Shown one piece after another: positions 54,644-64,000 of a stretch of 64,000 bases of DNA. Source of the stretch: Papaver somniferum (Eukaryota > Streptophyta > Magnoliopsida > Ranunculales > Papaveraceae); the NCBI RefSeq assembly GCF_003573695.1, contig NC_039364.1, forward strand, positions 237,006,777 through 237,070,776, in the 5' to 3' direction. A program made the position numbers and the translations under genes. Position 1 is the first letter of the stretch. Each line of letters begins with the position of its first letter. The notes beneath the pieces were generated by a model that was given only the letters and a program-made list of their open reading frames with translations, had not been told where the DNA came from and searched no databases.

Positions 54644-57604
54644 TGATAGGCACATTTTTGTGTCTTATATAATCTCAATTGTATATATTATTAGTGCTCG
54701 ATTTTATATTTATTATGGTTTTTTATGTCCCTGTAGGTATTTTTGTAGAAATAAGCTTTTGCGGCGAAATTGGCTAAAAAGTGGTTTTTGCGCTCGTGGG
54801 AGAAAATTACTATACGGACTCTCACTTTGGATAAGGGGTAACCTAATTACTAAGGGGTGACCCATTTCCAGTCATCTGCTAAAGGGAGACCAGAACTGGA
54901 TAGGGGGAGGTCATCTTCAAAATTCAAAACAGAAATTGGCGGGAAAAAAAGACAGTAGTTTTTGAGCAGAGATTTGAGCGACTTAGGAGGAGATTCAATG
55001 GGCATATTTGGTACTAGAGCTGGCAAACAAGCCGAAACCCGCGGGTTAACCCGTGCCCGGACCGTGAAAGCCCGAACCCGGACCGGCTGGTTTCTAAACA
55101 AGCCGGGTTCGGGTTGTAGAAATGGTGACCCGTCGAGAAACGGGTTAACCCGTCCCGGACCGCAAAACCGCGGGTTAACCCGTAAACCCGTACTTCCAAT
55201 TTAATTTGGTCTTATCACCAAAACGTGTCGAGCAGGAGTCATTTCTCTTATTCTTTATCCTTTCTTCTTCTTCTTCGTTTTTATTTCTCCTTCTCATCTC
55301 TTTCTTCTTCTTTTCTTCCTGTTCTTCGTCTGTGAGAGGCTTACGAGATGAGAGTGAGAAGTGATTGAGTAAAATCAACAATGGGTTTTTACATATGATG
55401 AAGGAGCTGAGGTAGTTGTCGATACAACTCAGAGTGAAGAAGAAGGGTAATCGAGAATTAGGGATTTTCTGTAAATTTAATTGGAAATCGAATTAGATGA
55501 TGATTAAGAATAAATTAGAGATGGGTTTGTTTAATTGAATATTTTTATTTTTGATTTGGGTTCGAATTAGGGATGTATTGATCTGAGGATTACTTTAGGG
55601 TTTTTGAGATTCCGAATTCGTTGAAGTTTATGATGAATTGAGGGTGGAATCAAGTATTTCATAGGGGGTTGCTGTTTAATCGATGAGGTGAAGCTGTTCT
55701 CGTGAGAAAGGTAATTTAGGGTTCTTGTAATTTGAATTTATCTTGAGTAAAATTGAATACGAATTGATGAATCTTATATGGATTTGTTCAATTAAAGTTG
55801 AATCGGTTATATGGAGGTTTAATTTGAGTTATTTGTAAAATTATGAATTCACTGAATTAGGGTTTCTCTCATGTTCTTCCCCATATTATAAATTAAGGTT
55901 CCTGAGTTGGAAGTTTAAATGAATGTAAATATAACTGAGGTGATGATATGGCTGGTGGTGTTGGTGTATGAACTGATAGGGGTTTTGCTTTAAGATGGTA
56001 GCTTTGTGGTGTTAAGGGAGGAGGTAGTTGTCTGGAAGATGAGTTACTTTGAATTGCTAGTAGGAATGGGTAATGTTGGATGAACTGAACTGGTGGTTTG
56101 TTGATGTGCAAGATGATATGTTGTTGAGTCATGAGATGCTCCTACAGGTGGCTGGTGGTTGTAACCCGTGAACCCGCAGGTTGACTCACCATAAATCGGT
56201 TTCTGGCGAGTTGACTCACCATAAACGGGTTAACCCGTGAACCCGCAGGTTTAACCCGTTACGGGTGCGGGTTGATGAAATGACCACCCGTGAAGAATAT
56301 CAACCCGCGGGTTTTGACCCGTGTTAACCCGAACCCGTGTAACCCGTAACAAGCCAGCCCCGGCCCGCCCGTTTGCCAGCTCTATTTGGTACCTACGGAC
56401 TCTAGAAGACATTACAAGCCCAGTACAATCAATTGGACCCGGAAAATTGGGCTGGAATACCCATGAGAAGCAAAGAAAGGGAAAACAGAGTACGTGTTCT
56501 CTGTTGGGTTTTTAGAATATTTTTGAGAGATTTCTGGAGGACTTTGACGCTGGATTAACATGTACATGGTCCTATTCAAGATTATGGAAGAGTTTGGTAG
56601 CTATTTTATAGCCAACAACACGTGAAAAAGCTCAACAGAAGCGATTATCGTTTCAACTGCATGAGAAGAAGAAAAAGAATAATCGCATATGTAGTCGAGA
56701 TTTATGGATTTGTTGGGATATATAAGTGTTGTTTTACATCAAAGAAAATTTTAGAAATTTTTAGAAACCTTTAGGAGAGAGTTTAGAGTCCAGGAGAGCC
56801 GAGGAGAAGCGATTACAGAGAAGACAGTGCTGCTGCTTCCATTGAAGAGCTTCAAGAACACGAAGAACAGACTCGCAGAGTCAGTCGTTCTTCAACAGTC
56901 TTAAACAGCAGTATCCGTGTTCTGCATTACAGAAGTACCGAAGTGTCATTCTTCAACAGTGCAAACAGCGAACTCGCTGTGTCGTTCTTATACAGCACTT
57001 GTGTTGTATCGATTATTTTCAGCACTTACCCTTTTGTAACAGTGACGCTGTAACACTATTACAGCGTTACAAACTTCAATTATCAATTATTTTCATCAAT
57101 AAAAACACTTATTTAGCCATGAATACATCTTGTGAGTGTGTTTTCGGGATGAGGAGCTAAACCCATTAGCCAAGGCGACGGAGGAAGCCATTGTTCCACA
57201 TTAATTGGTATAATTCTAATTTTACTATTTATTTGCAATATTATTATTGGATTATTTGCATGGAATTGGAACTGAAATAATAGTTTTTATTGAATAGTTG
57301 TGAATTAATTTGATGAAGCATGCTGGGTTTTAAAAACTTTTGATGTTTTATACTCTTTGATTACAATTATTACTTCAAAAATATGAGGCAAATATTAGAA
57401 TTATTTTTAAAGATGGAATTGCATGAATATTATTTAGAGTTTACTATTTATTTGGTCAATGGTGGAATCCTAGTCTTGGTATTTTTCTCTAAAGCTTTGG
57501 ATTATTTATTTGCTTGTTTAATTTAAATTTGAAAATTGTTTTCTTCACAAGTCTGAAAAGACCCCTTTTTACCACTATCTCTACAACCATTTGAAAATAC
57601 ATCA
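54644..57604 (+). mobile_element. Solo LTR (gypsy-like) in element A
   Basis: It starts TGATAGGCACATTTTTGTG and ends AAAATACATCA, flanked by GGAAC (54639-54643 and 57605-57609). Without the hAT insertion it is about 1.58 kb. AATAAAAACACTTATTTAG near 57100 could serve as poly(A) signal. There are no internal genes, so it is the product of LTR-LTR recombination. Confidence 0.82.
55015..56384. mobile_element. Non-autonomous hAT element
   Basis: 1370 bp. TIRs are TAGAGCTGGCAAACAAGCC and (reverse) TAGAGCTGGCAAACGGGC. The 8-bp TSD TTTGGTAC is perfect (55007-55014 and 56385-56392). Both ends carry dense CGGGTTAACCCG palindromes (55040-55190 and 56160-56345), typical subterminal sites of Ac/Tag-type hAT elements (known). 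No transposase is present; frames in the AT-rich centre are not supported. Confidence 0.93.
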
Positions 57605-59551
57605 GGAACCGATCCTATGGACATGTGCAACACGTTTTTAGGCAAAGGGGACCAATCTTATGGACATGTGCAACACATACAAGTTAGATACCATATATAT
57701 GTGGATAACCGATCCTAGTACCTAGTCAACCGAATTTTGGAAAGCTAGTTTGACTATGCACAGTACTCACGTGGAGGTAGAACCGAAACTTGTTTTGGTA
57801 GAATCGTTAAACCCATGATTTTTGATTGAGTGTTCTTGATCAATCACATAGTTCTTGAAAGTCAGATGAACCAATTCTAAACTTGTTTGGAAGTTTGGAA
57901 AATCGGTTTCAAGGTTGTAAGTATGAAAGAGGACTTACAAAGTAAGGATGTCGGCATACTTTGAACACGCGCAGTAATGCTTATCTTTTATTGTTCAAAG
58001 TTATTCCTTAATAGCTAAAGGAAGAAAATCCCGGATCGAAAAATAAATAAATTAAGAATCTTTTATTTAAGGTTTTTAATTTTATTTTAAGAAAATGAGA
58101 ATTAGTTATGTGCATTTACTAGTTAGAGATTTTCCAAAGAGATTTTCGGTCAATATTTTGGACAGAGCATTTCCAGGAATTATGAAAGCCGAATTTGGAA
58201 TATATTGCATATCTTGAGAATATTTTCGGTGTTGGAAATTCCTTGGTTTCCAGACTTCCTTGTCTATAAATACTTGAAGTTTGCATTTCTAGCAAACTAA
58301 TCCTTCGTGACAACAAACTTCCTCGGTTGTGTTGTTACTGGTGAAGCCGTCTATTCGGAGAGAAGAGTATCCTAATTAGTCGAAATCTCTTATGGCCGCT
58401 CATTTTAAAGTCTTCTTTGGGATTGATAAGCTCTATTAGTACCGTTGGTGGGAAACTAGATAATTGCGGTTTATCTTGTGTTTTCGATTGATTTGATTGA
58501 CTAACGGTGGTTGAACTTTGATTGCATCTAATTTGTTTATGCTTGAGAATCTTCTCTTATGATATAAGATTCACTCAAACAAGATCGAAGTATCGACGGG
58601 GATCTTTAGACTGTTTGTAGATATAAAGACGGTTTTGTGATAATCCATTGTTAACAGACTCCGTTCTGTGCGTGATTGATCACAAGAGATTCAAGTTGTT
58701 GTGTGCAGGTGTTTATTGAAGATCTAAGAAGATTTGAAGACAAAAAAAGACTTATTTCTGTAATAGAGGATCCAACTATAATCGGTTTATCCTTGTGGTA
58801 GATTAGATTGATTAGTTGTGCAGATCGGCATCAATACAATTCTTTGTGATTAAAAGTATTGATTGCAAAAACTTAACAATTACCTTTGGTAGTTGAGAAT
58901 AAGATAGATCTAAGAACCTGACGAAGGAGTTTATTGAGATAAACAGAAGATCCTTAGTCGAACTCACATCACTTGGTTGACGAGAGTTGATACTGAACAG
59001 ATTTGTTGTTCCTTTACTGTTTGGAATACGAACCAAAGGAATTGTTCTAAGTACGTGACTTATTACAGGTCGGAGGCGTGGGAACACAGACGGAACTAGG
59101 TGAACTATAGGTTTAGTTCCTTGGTCTCAACTATACGAAGTTGGTTTGATTTTGTTTAGCGGATTAATCCTGAGAGTATTCAATTCTGGACAAGGTCCCG
59201 GGGTTTTTTTGCATTTATGGTTTTCTCGTTAACAAAATCTTGCTGTGTCATTTACTTTTATTTTCCGAAATTATAATTGTTGTTATTATAATTTAAAGTA
59301 AATTACACAAACATTAATTCCTATTTACTTGATAGCAATCCTATTGTGTTTGGTTAAGTCTGAACCTCTTATCAAGTAAACATACTTCGTTGTTGTATTG
59401 TCTCGATCTCTTATCCGTAGACGATCACACAAAGTGTGAACCGATTAGTTGTATTGTCTCGACTCAGTCCATAGACAATCACTTTCGGATAAAGGACTTA
59501 TAGGTGGGAAAGTTTTAGCTTGAGGTATATTTGGGTACCCTCGCATTTTCA

Positions 59552-60390
59552 AAATGTATTTGTTCATGAGTATGTAAACATACTAAACCGATTTTAGAAC
59601 TTTGACCACTAAGTTTGTAAACGGGTATGCAAACTTTAGTTCCGGACTTTGGTCTTGTCCAACAGTTTGCAAACGGGTACGAAAACTTTCATCCCGGACC
59701 TAACTCAGGTAGAACCGTTTGCATACTGGTATGCAAACTTGGTTCCCGGACTTTAACAGTTAGAATCGTTCACATACTGGTATGCAAACTTGGTTTCCGG
59801 ACCTGAATCATATCAACACAGTTTGTACACTAAGTACGCATACTGTTATGTTTTCCAGATATGGATTTTTTTTCTAAACTCCCATTTCAATCATTGAAAC
59901 ATTCTTAGAAGACGGCAATAGCTGTCTCATACAAACCAGTAGCTGATAATCAATTTTCAAGTGATCGAATGATCAATACGAAACTTTCCATTCGACATCA
60001 AATGATTGTCTCACACAAATCATGTACGATGTTTCAAGGAGATTTCCACATGATCGTCAAGAATAATAATGAATGTAGATAAAGCAAAAAGTTACCAACA
60101 CATCTTTCGAGAAATAGATAAGCGAGATAGAATATAATAGACTTTTGAGTGATAGAAAAATTTTAGTCCCCGCATACCTTTTGCTGATGAAGTTCCTCCG
60201 AGTTCTTCAGTAGATCTTCGTCTTCAGTTGTAAGCGTCGTGAAATCTAAAGCTCAACTACACAATCTATCCTAGTCCGAAACTCCTATAAGTAGACTAGA
60301 AATCAAGACTATAGTTTTGATCAACTAAACTTGACAAACAAGATTGAGATAGAAACGCTTGCGAGTTCGACCGAGAAGTGCTCTAAAAAT
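59552..60390 (-). repeat. 3' LTR of element B, proximal part
   Basis: On the minus strand it starts TTAGAGCACTTCTCGG next to the PPT and is homologous to the start of the solo LTR at 60759 (TGTTAGAGCACTGCTCG). 59590-59800 contains a roughly 55-65-bp repeat built from TTTGCATACTGGTATGCAAA and CCGGAC. It stops where element A ends. Confidence 0.7.
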
Positions 60391-60758
60391 CTCCCCCTTT
60401 GTCAATTTTAGTGACAAAACTATCAATACATATGGATTACAAAATGAATAAACTTTGTAGCTTCTCATCCATCATTCTTGATTTCCTTAGTTCTTTAACA
60501 TTACTCGAATTCTTCGCCGCTCCAAGTACTCCAGTGATTCTGAATGTGTTCGACTCAGCATCATTGTTGTTGAAGATCCGTAGCCATAACAATATGAAAA
60601 CAGTTGTTCTCAAATATTGTCATACAATGTCATAGTATTATTACACAACATCAAAGTCCAATTACATCACAACTTTGACAATAATACTATGGTGATATGT
60701 ATCACTCCCCCTTAGTCAATACTTCATCTCACATGAAAACCACTCCCTCTTACATAAT

Positions 60759-62630
60759 TGTTAGAGCACTGCTCGTTCGAACTCGCATGTGTTGCTATCT
60801 CAAGCATGTTTGTCAATGTTAGTGATCAAAACTATAAGTCTTGATTTTTAGTCTACTTATAGCTAAGTCTCGGACTAGGATAGAAAGTGTAGTTGATCTC
60901 AAGAACTCCATGGCGATCATCATACAAGATGAATAACTACTCAAGGAACTGGTGGAACTTCGTCGACTAAAAGGTATGTGGGGACTTGAACTTATCTATC
61001 ACTCAAAATTTTATCTACTCTATCTCCTATCTTGAGATAAAAGTCGTTTTGCTATATAGACTATGATTATACACGTTTGCTATTTCGAGCCGAGTTTATC
61101 TCGCTTATCTATTTCTCGAAATATGTGTTGGTAAGCTTTCGCTTTGGACAAGTTCATCTTTACTAGTGACGAAAGTCATGTTATGTTTCAATTACTTGAA
61201 AATGGCTTTGATGAAAAATGGTTTGTGAATAACAATCATATAACGTCCTCTAAGAATGTTTCAATGATTGATATGAGAGTTTAGATTATATAACCATGGT
61301 TGGATATAAACATTGTGAGGTAACTCATACATGTATAAGTCCTTATTCCTTGAACCAAAGTATGTGTACTTTGATGCTTAGGAAAACCGGAACTAGAGTC
61401 CGCGTACTGTCGGAGGTTCTCATCCCGAGAATTTCGGCTGCCTTTTGTGAATTGAAAACAAATTTATTCCGGGTACTTAAGTCCGCGTACGAGTCCGCGT
61501 ACTTAAGTTGGTTATTTTCTAAAAACGATTATTCGTGAACTTAAACTTATATTAACTAAGGAATGCTTGTTTGCAAACCGTGGCTATAAAGTTCATAAAT
61601 CTATTAGAGTGAATCAAATCTTTTTTGCTTCGATTATGTCTTTTACATTTCTATAAGATCTAAGCAATTGAACAACTCTCTAACTAGTTTATTTGAGTCA
61701 TTTGAACTAGTTATGGTAAAGAAGAATATGGTTGATATGAAAGTTCTCATATGGTTGAACCAACTGGATGTACATGTTTGGGTACGGTTACACAAAACTA
61801 AATAAACGCGCATTTCATTTGTGTATAACAAGCTAAGTTTCGATCTAACGGTTGAAAGATATTAGCTTGAATCTAATCATGTTTTCATCTAACGGTGAAT
61901 ATTGAATGCTTTGTTACTAATCTAAAACTCGTAGGTATTTCTGTGGGAGACAGATTTATCTATTACCGTAGACTTTTCTGTGTGATACAGATTTGTTTAC
62001 TAAAGTCTTCGACTTTGGGTCGTAGCAACTCTTAGTTGTGGGTGAGATCAGCTAAGGGAATCAAGTGCGTAGTATCCTGCTGGGATCAGAGACGTAAGGA
62101 GCACAACTGTACCTTGGATCAGTGTGATATTGATTGGGGCTCAACTACAATCCAGACCGAAATTAGTTTATAGTATGCTAGTGTCTGTAGCGTCTTAATA
62201 CAGTGTGTGTTCAGTCTGGACTAGGTCCTGGGGTTTTTCTACATTTGCGGTTTCCTCGTTAACAAAACTTCTGGTGTCTGTGTTATTTCTTTTCCGCATT
62301 ATATTTTGTTATATAATTGAAATATCACAGGTTTTGCGTTGATTCGATCAATTAGGAAATCCAACCTTTGGTTGTTGATTGAAATTGATTGATCCTTGAA
62401 CATTGGTCTTTGGTACCGTTCAAGTGATTTCTCTTGTATTCAGTTAGACTCGCAGATTTCTATTTGCTTGAGTAAGTATTGAATCGAGAAAGAGAGATAT
62501 AACTCTTTGATATACTTTTATTAAGATTGAGTCTGACTGTCTAGTTGATTCTCTTAAAAGTATATTGGAGTTAGTCCATACAGATTGCTAATCGAAATAT
62601 TGGGTGTGGTTGTTAGACCCGTCTTTTTTA
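60759..62630 (+). mobile_element. Solo LTR (Sirevirus type) in element B
   Basis: 1872 bp from TGTTAGAGCACTGCTCG to GTTAGACCCGTCTTTTTTA, flanked by the perfect 5-bp TSD ATAAT (60754-60758 and 62631-62635). The terminal CA appears mutated to TA. No primer site or PPT adjoins it, so the internal region was lost by recombination. Its sequence is the same family as the B LTR. Confidence 0.85.
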
Positions 62631-62635
62631 ATAAT

Positions 62636-63520
62636 GATCCGTAAACCATATGTATGTAGTGTGAAGTACAAAATAATTCTCCCCCTTTTTGTCAATATAA
62701 ATTGGCAAAGGTACGAAAACTACGGGATCATAATGAAATTCTCATAGAGATACTTCATGACTAAAAGAGAACATATCAATTTTTTTCGATGATTTCACAT
62801 AGTCGGAACTTAGTGTATTCATCAAGGAGTTAATAAATATACAAGATAACTCCTACAATATTCCACAGCCGCACTCCCCACAAATATTTGGCAATTAAGC
62901 GCATGTTCAATTAAGAACTCTCCCCCATAAAATGTCATTCCCAAAAGAACAACAAGCTTACTTTTACAAGAAAAGAAGGATTTCTTTGGACATTAACAAA
63001 TTACATGAAACATGAATTTGTATCCAGAAAACTCGGATATATTAATCCACAAGAGACCTTATTGATTAATCTAATCGAAAATGCTCAACATAAGAAAACT
63101 TACAGAGCCATACAGTACTTTCACATAAATGTGGATCACGGAAAGAACAATACTGTGGACTATTCAAAAGTTCATTCTATTTTCCATCAATATTCGCATA
63201 ACGACACAGTAGACTTAACTTTTGACGTATATGAGATAATCATAGTTCACGGACGTAAACACACATATCCAATAACATATTGTTGCAATATATAAAACTA
63301 ATAGAGATTAATATTGCAAAATCATCTTCCAAATAACTTAGAGTTTAGATAAATAAATCTAAAAACATTGCAAGATGAAAATCCATTGGTAATAGCTATG
63401 TGTAATCACAATATATGCTATTCCAAACCCTAGTTATCGTTCTTAAAACTCGAGAATAGATTCTCATAAGAAGTTTCTTAGACAAAATAAAATCAACTCC
63501 TAAGAACAAACTGAAAGACT
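62636..63520 (-). other. Element B 3' spacer
   Basis: CTCCCCC tracts at 62682-62688 and 62921-62927 are PPT-like on the minus strand. The frame at 63005-63295 has no recognisable motif and is probably fortuitous. Confidence 0.5.
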
Positions 63521-63808
63521 TCAGACATAATCAGCAACCAGAGATCGAACACAAGCAAGGTCATCAGTTGCTTTCTTCAGTTCAGTCTTCAGAAACTCAA
63601 GATTCTTTGTTGCAATTGCAAGTTGATCACGTATAACCCCAAAATCTTGAAGAAGATATCCAACAAATTGCGATGACATCTGAACTGGTTGATCGATTTC
63701 ATGATCAACTGCATGATAGCAGGTTATGAAAACAGGGTTCTCATGAAATTCAGCATTGCTATTTTGAACTTTGTCTTCCTTTTTGCATCCATCGTGTAGT
63801 TCATGATA
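63521..63808 (-). CDS. Element B extra ORF, C-terminal part
   Basis: A minus-strand frame open from 63808 to TGA 63523-63521: HDGCKKEDKVQNSN, FITCYHAVDHEIDQPVQMSS and FVGYLLQDFGVIRDQLAIAT, then NLEFLKTELKKATDDLACVR. The last 50 residues form an amphipathic helix. The position relative to the PPT tracts matches the coiled-coil frame of element A (51592-52037). No start codon is visible; it is probably the end of a longer frame with a stop at 63809-63811. Confidence 0.5.
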   Translation of the reverse strand, partial: YHELHDGCKKEDKVQNSNAEFHENPVFITCYHAVDHEIDQPVQMSSQFVGYLLQDFGVIRDQLAIATKNLEFLKTELKKATDDLACVRSLVADYV

Positions 63809-63867
63809 TCACAAGAATATTTCTTGAGGTTATGGAACGAACATAAATCATAAGAAAAGAATCTTCG

Positions 63868-63953
63868 ATATATATATATATATATATTTATATTTCATAG
63901 GGAAACCCTAGTTTCACATATTTATCTTTCCAAACACGCTAGCGTGTTTGGAA
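63868..63953. repeat. (TA)n tract and 26-bp perfect palindrome
   Basis: An AT dinucleotide run at about 63868-63894 is followed by a perfect palindrome at 63928-63953 with half-site TTCCAAACACGCT. It has no loop and could extrude as a cruciform or bind a dimeric protein. Confidence 0.85.
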
Positions 63954-64000
63954 CCATACATTCGGTCATGAAACAGGTGCACGAACCGTCCGTGGTTATG

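Larger units (their letters stand above)
48867..59551 (+). mobile_element. Ty1/copia Sirevirus-like element A, non-autonomous
   Basis: The 3' LTR (53810-59551, containing a nested solo LTR) starts TGTTAGAGCATAGC and ends CCCTCGCATTTTCA. The 5' LTR (to 50103) lacks about its first 1.5 kb. The primer site ATTGGTAACAGAGCAGG (50104-50120) is a variant of the TTGGTATCAGAGC site of Sireviruses and related copia elements. The 3.7-kb interior has gag-like and coiled-coil frames, no protease, RT or integrase, and several GGGGGA tracts before the 3' LTR. It lies inside the 3' LTR of element B in opposite orientation. Confidence 0.75.
53810..59551 (+). repeat. 3' LTR of element A with nested solo LTR
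   Basis: The LTR proper is 53810-54643 plus 57610-59551, about 2.78 kb. GGAAC is duplicated around the inserted solo LTR. Repeated AAAGGGGAACCGATCCTA-type phrases occur on both sides of the insertion (54555-54643, 57605-57720). Confidence 0.8.
60391..64000 (-). mobile_element. Sirevirus-like element B, internal 3' region
   Basis: On the minus strand, AGTGACAAAATTGACAAAGG-like sequence and GGGGGAG tracts (complement of CTCCCCC at 60391-60397, 60704-60710, 62683-62688, 62921-62927) precede the LTR. The solo LTR 60759-62630 interrupts it. The element continues past the right edge, so pol may lie outside. Confidence 0.65.

Noticed and set aside
55260..55380. Lys/Glu-rich frame in the hAT centre as a transposase remnant
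   Set aside because: It comes from a TTCTTC microsatellite read in reverse; no BED finger or hAT dimerisation motif.
60399..60635. 78-residue plus-strand frame
   Set aside because: It is the complement of the PPT and 3' spacer of element B, with no motif.

Overview
The window is nuclear DNA of a flowering plant, very probably a eudicot with a repeat-rich genome. Light-harvesting (LHCB1), NPF transporter, AP-endonuclease (APE1L), cytosolic TrpRS and EF-1alpha sequences are all of plant type. Most of the remaining DNA is Ty3/gypsy and Ty1/copia LTR retrotransposons, Mutator-like elements and hAT elements nested in one another. The species cannot be fixed from the sequence alone.

Layout. 1-663: 5' end and promoter of an LHCB1 gene (minus strand). 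669-10861: a Tat-lineage Ty3/gypsy element with matching target site duplications (TSDs), no recognisable gag, broken pol, and a five-exon antisense gene (7345-10030). 11051-24970: a minus-strand NPF (nitrate/peptide transporter) gene reduced to four pieces by a hAT-like MITE (11710-12403), a gag-only LTR element (12474-19784, carrying a 1.5-kb TIR element at 12492-13991), a 21-nt retroposon tail (19814-19834) and a copia element lacking its 5' LTR (about 20165-24866). 25319-38170: a short tandem duplication whose second copy was split by a TIR element (25776-37989), itself split by a 10.6-kb Mutator-like element (MULE, 27358-37953). The MULE carries a transposase/AT-hook/OTU-protease gene, an unrecognised small gene and a four-exon plant mobile domain (PMD) gene, plus 210-bp and 163-bp tandem arrays. 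38171-44474: mostly intergenic, with a TrpRS fragment, an EF-1alpha pseudogene containing a 28-G run, and the only complete, uninterrupted host gene, APE1L (43365-44474). 45004-45772: a MITE filled by a minisatellite. 47878-64000: nested Sirevirus-like copia elements. A minus-strand element (B) has a plus-strand element (A) inside its 3' LTR; A's own 3' LTR holds a solo LTR that holds a hAT element; a further solo LTR sits in B's internal region.

How it fits together. Three of the insertions in the NPF gene (12474, 11710, 19814) can be removed exactly through their TSDs, which restores the transporter reading frame at each site, so this was once an ordinary gene. The most unusual unit is the MULE: two host-type domains (OTU and PMD) travel between one pair of TIRs, and its non-coding DNA is built from ATTCGG/AATCGG-type motifs. 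Most transposon genes here contain stops or frameshifts, so the locus reads as a layered fossil record rather than a set of active elements.
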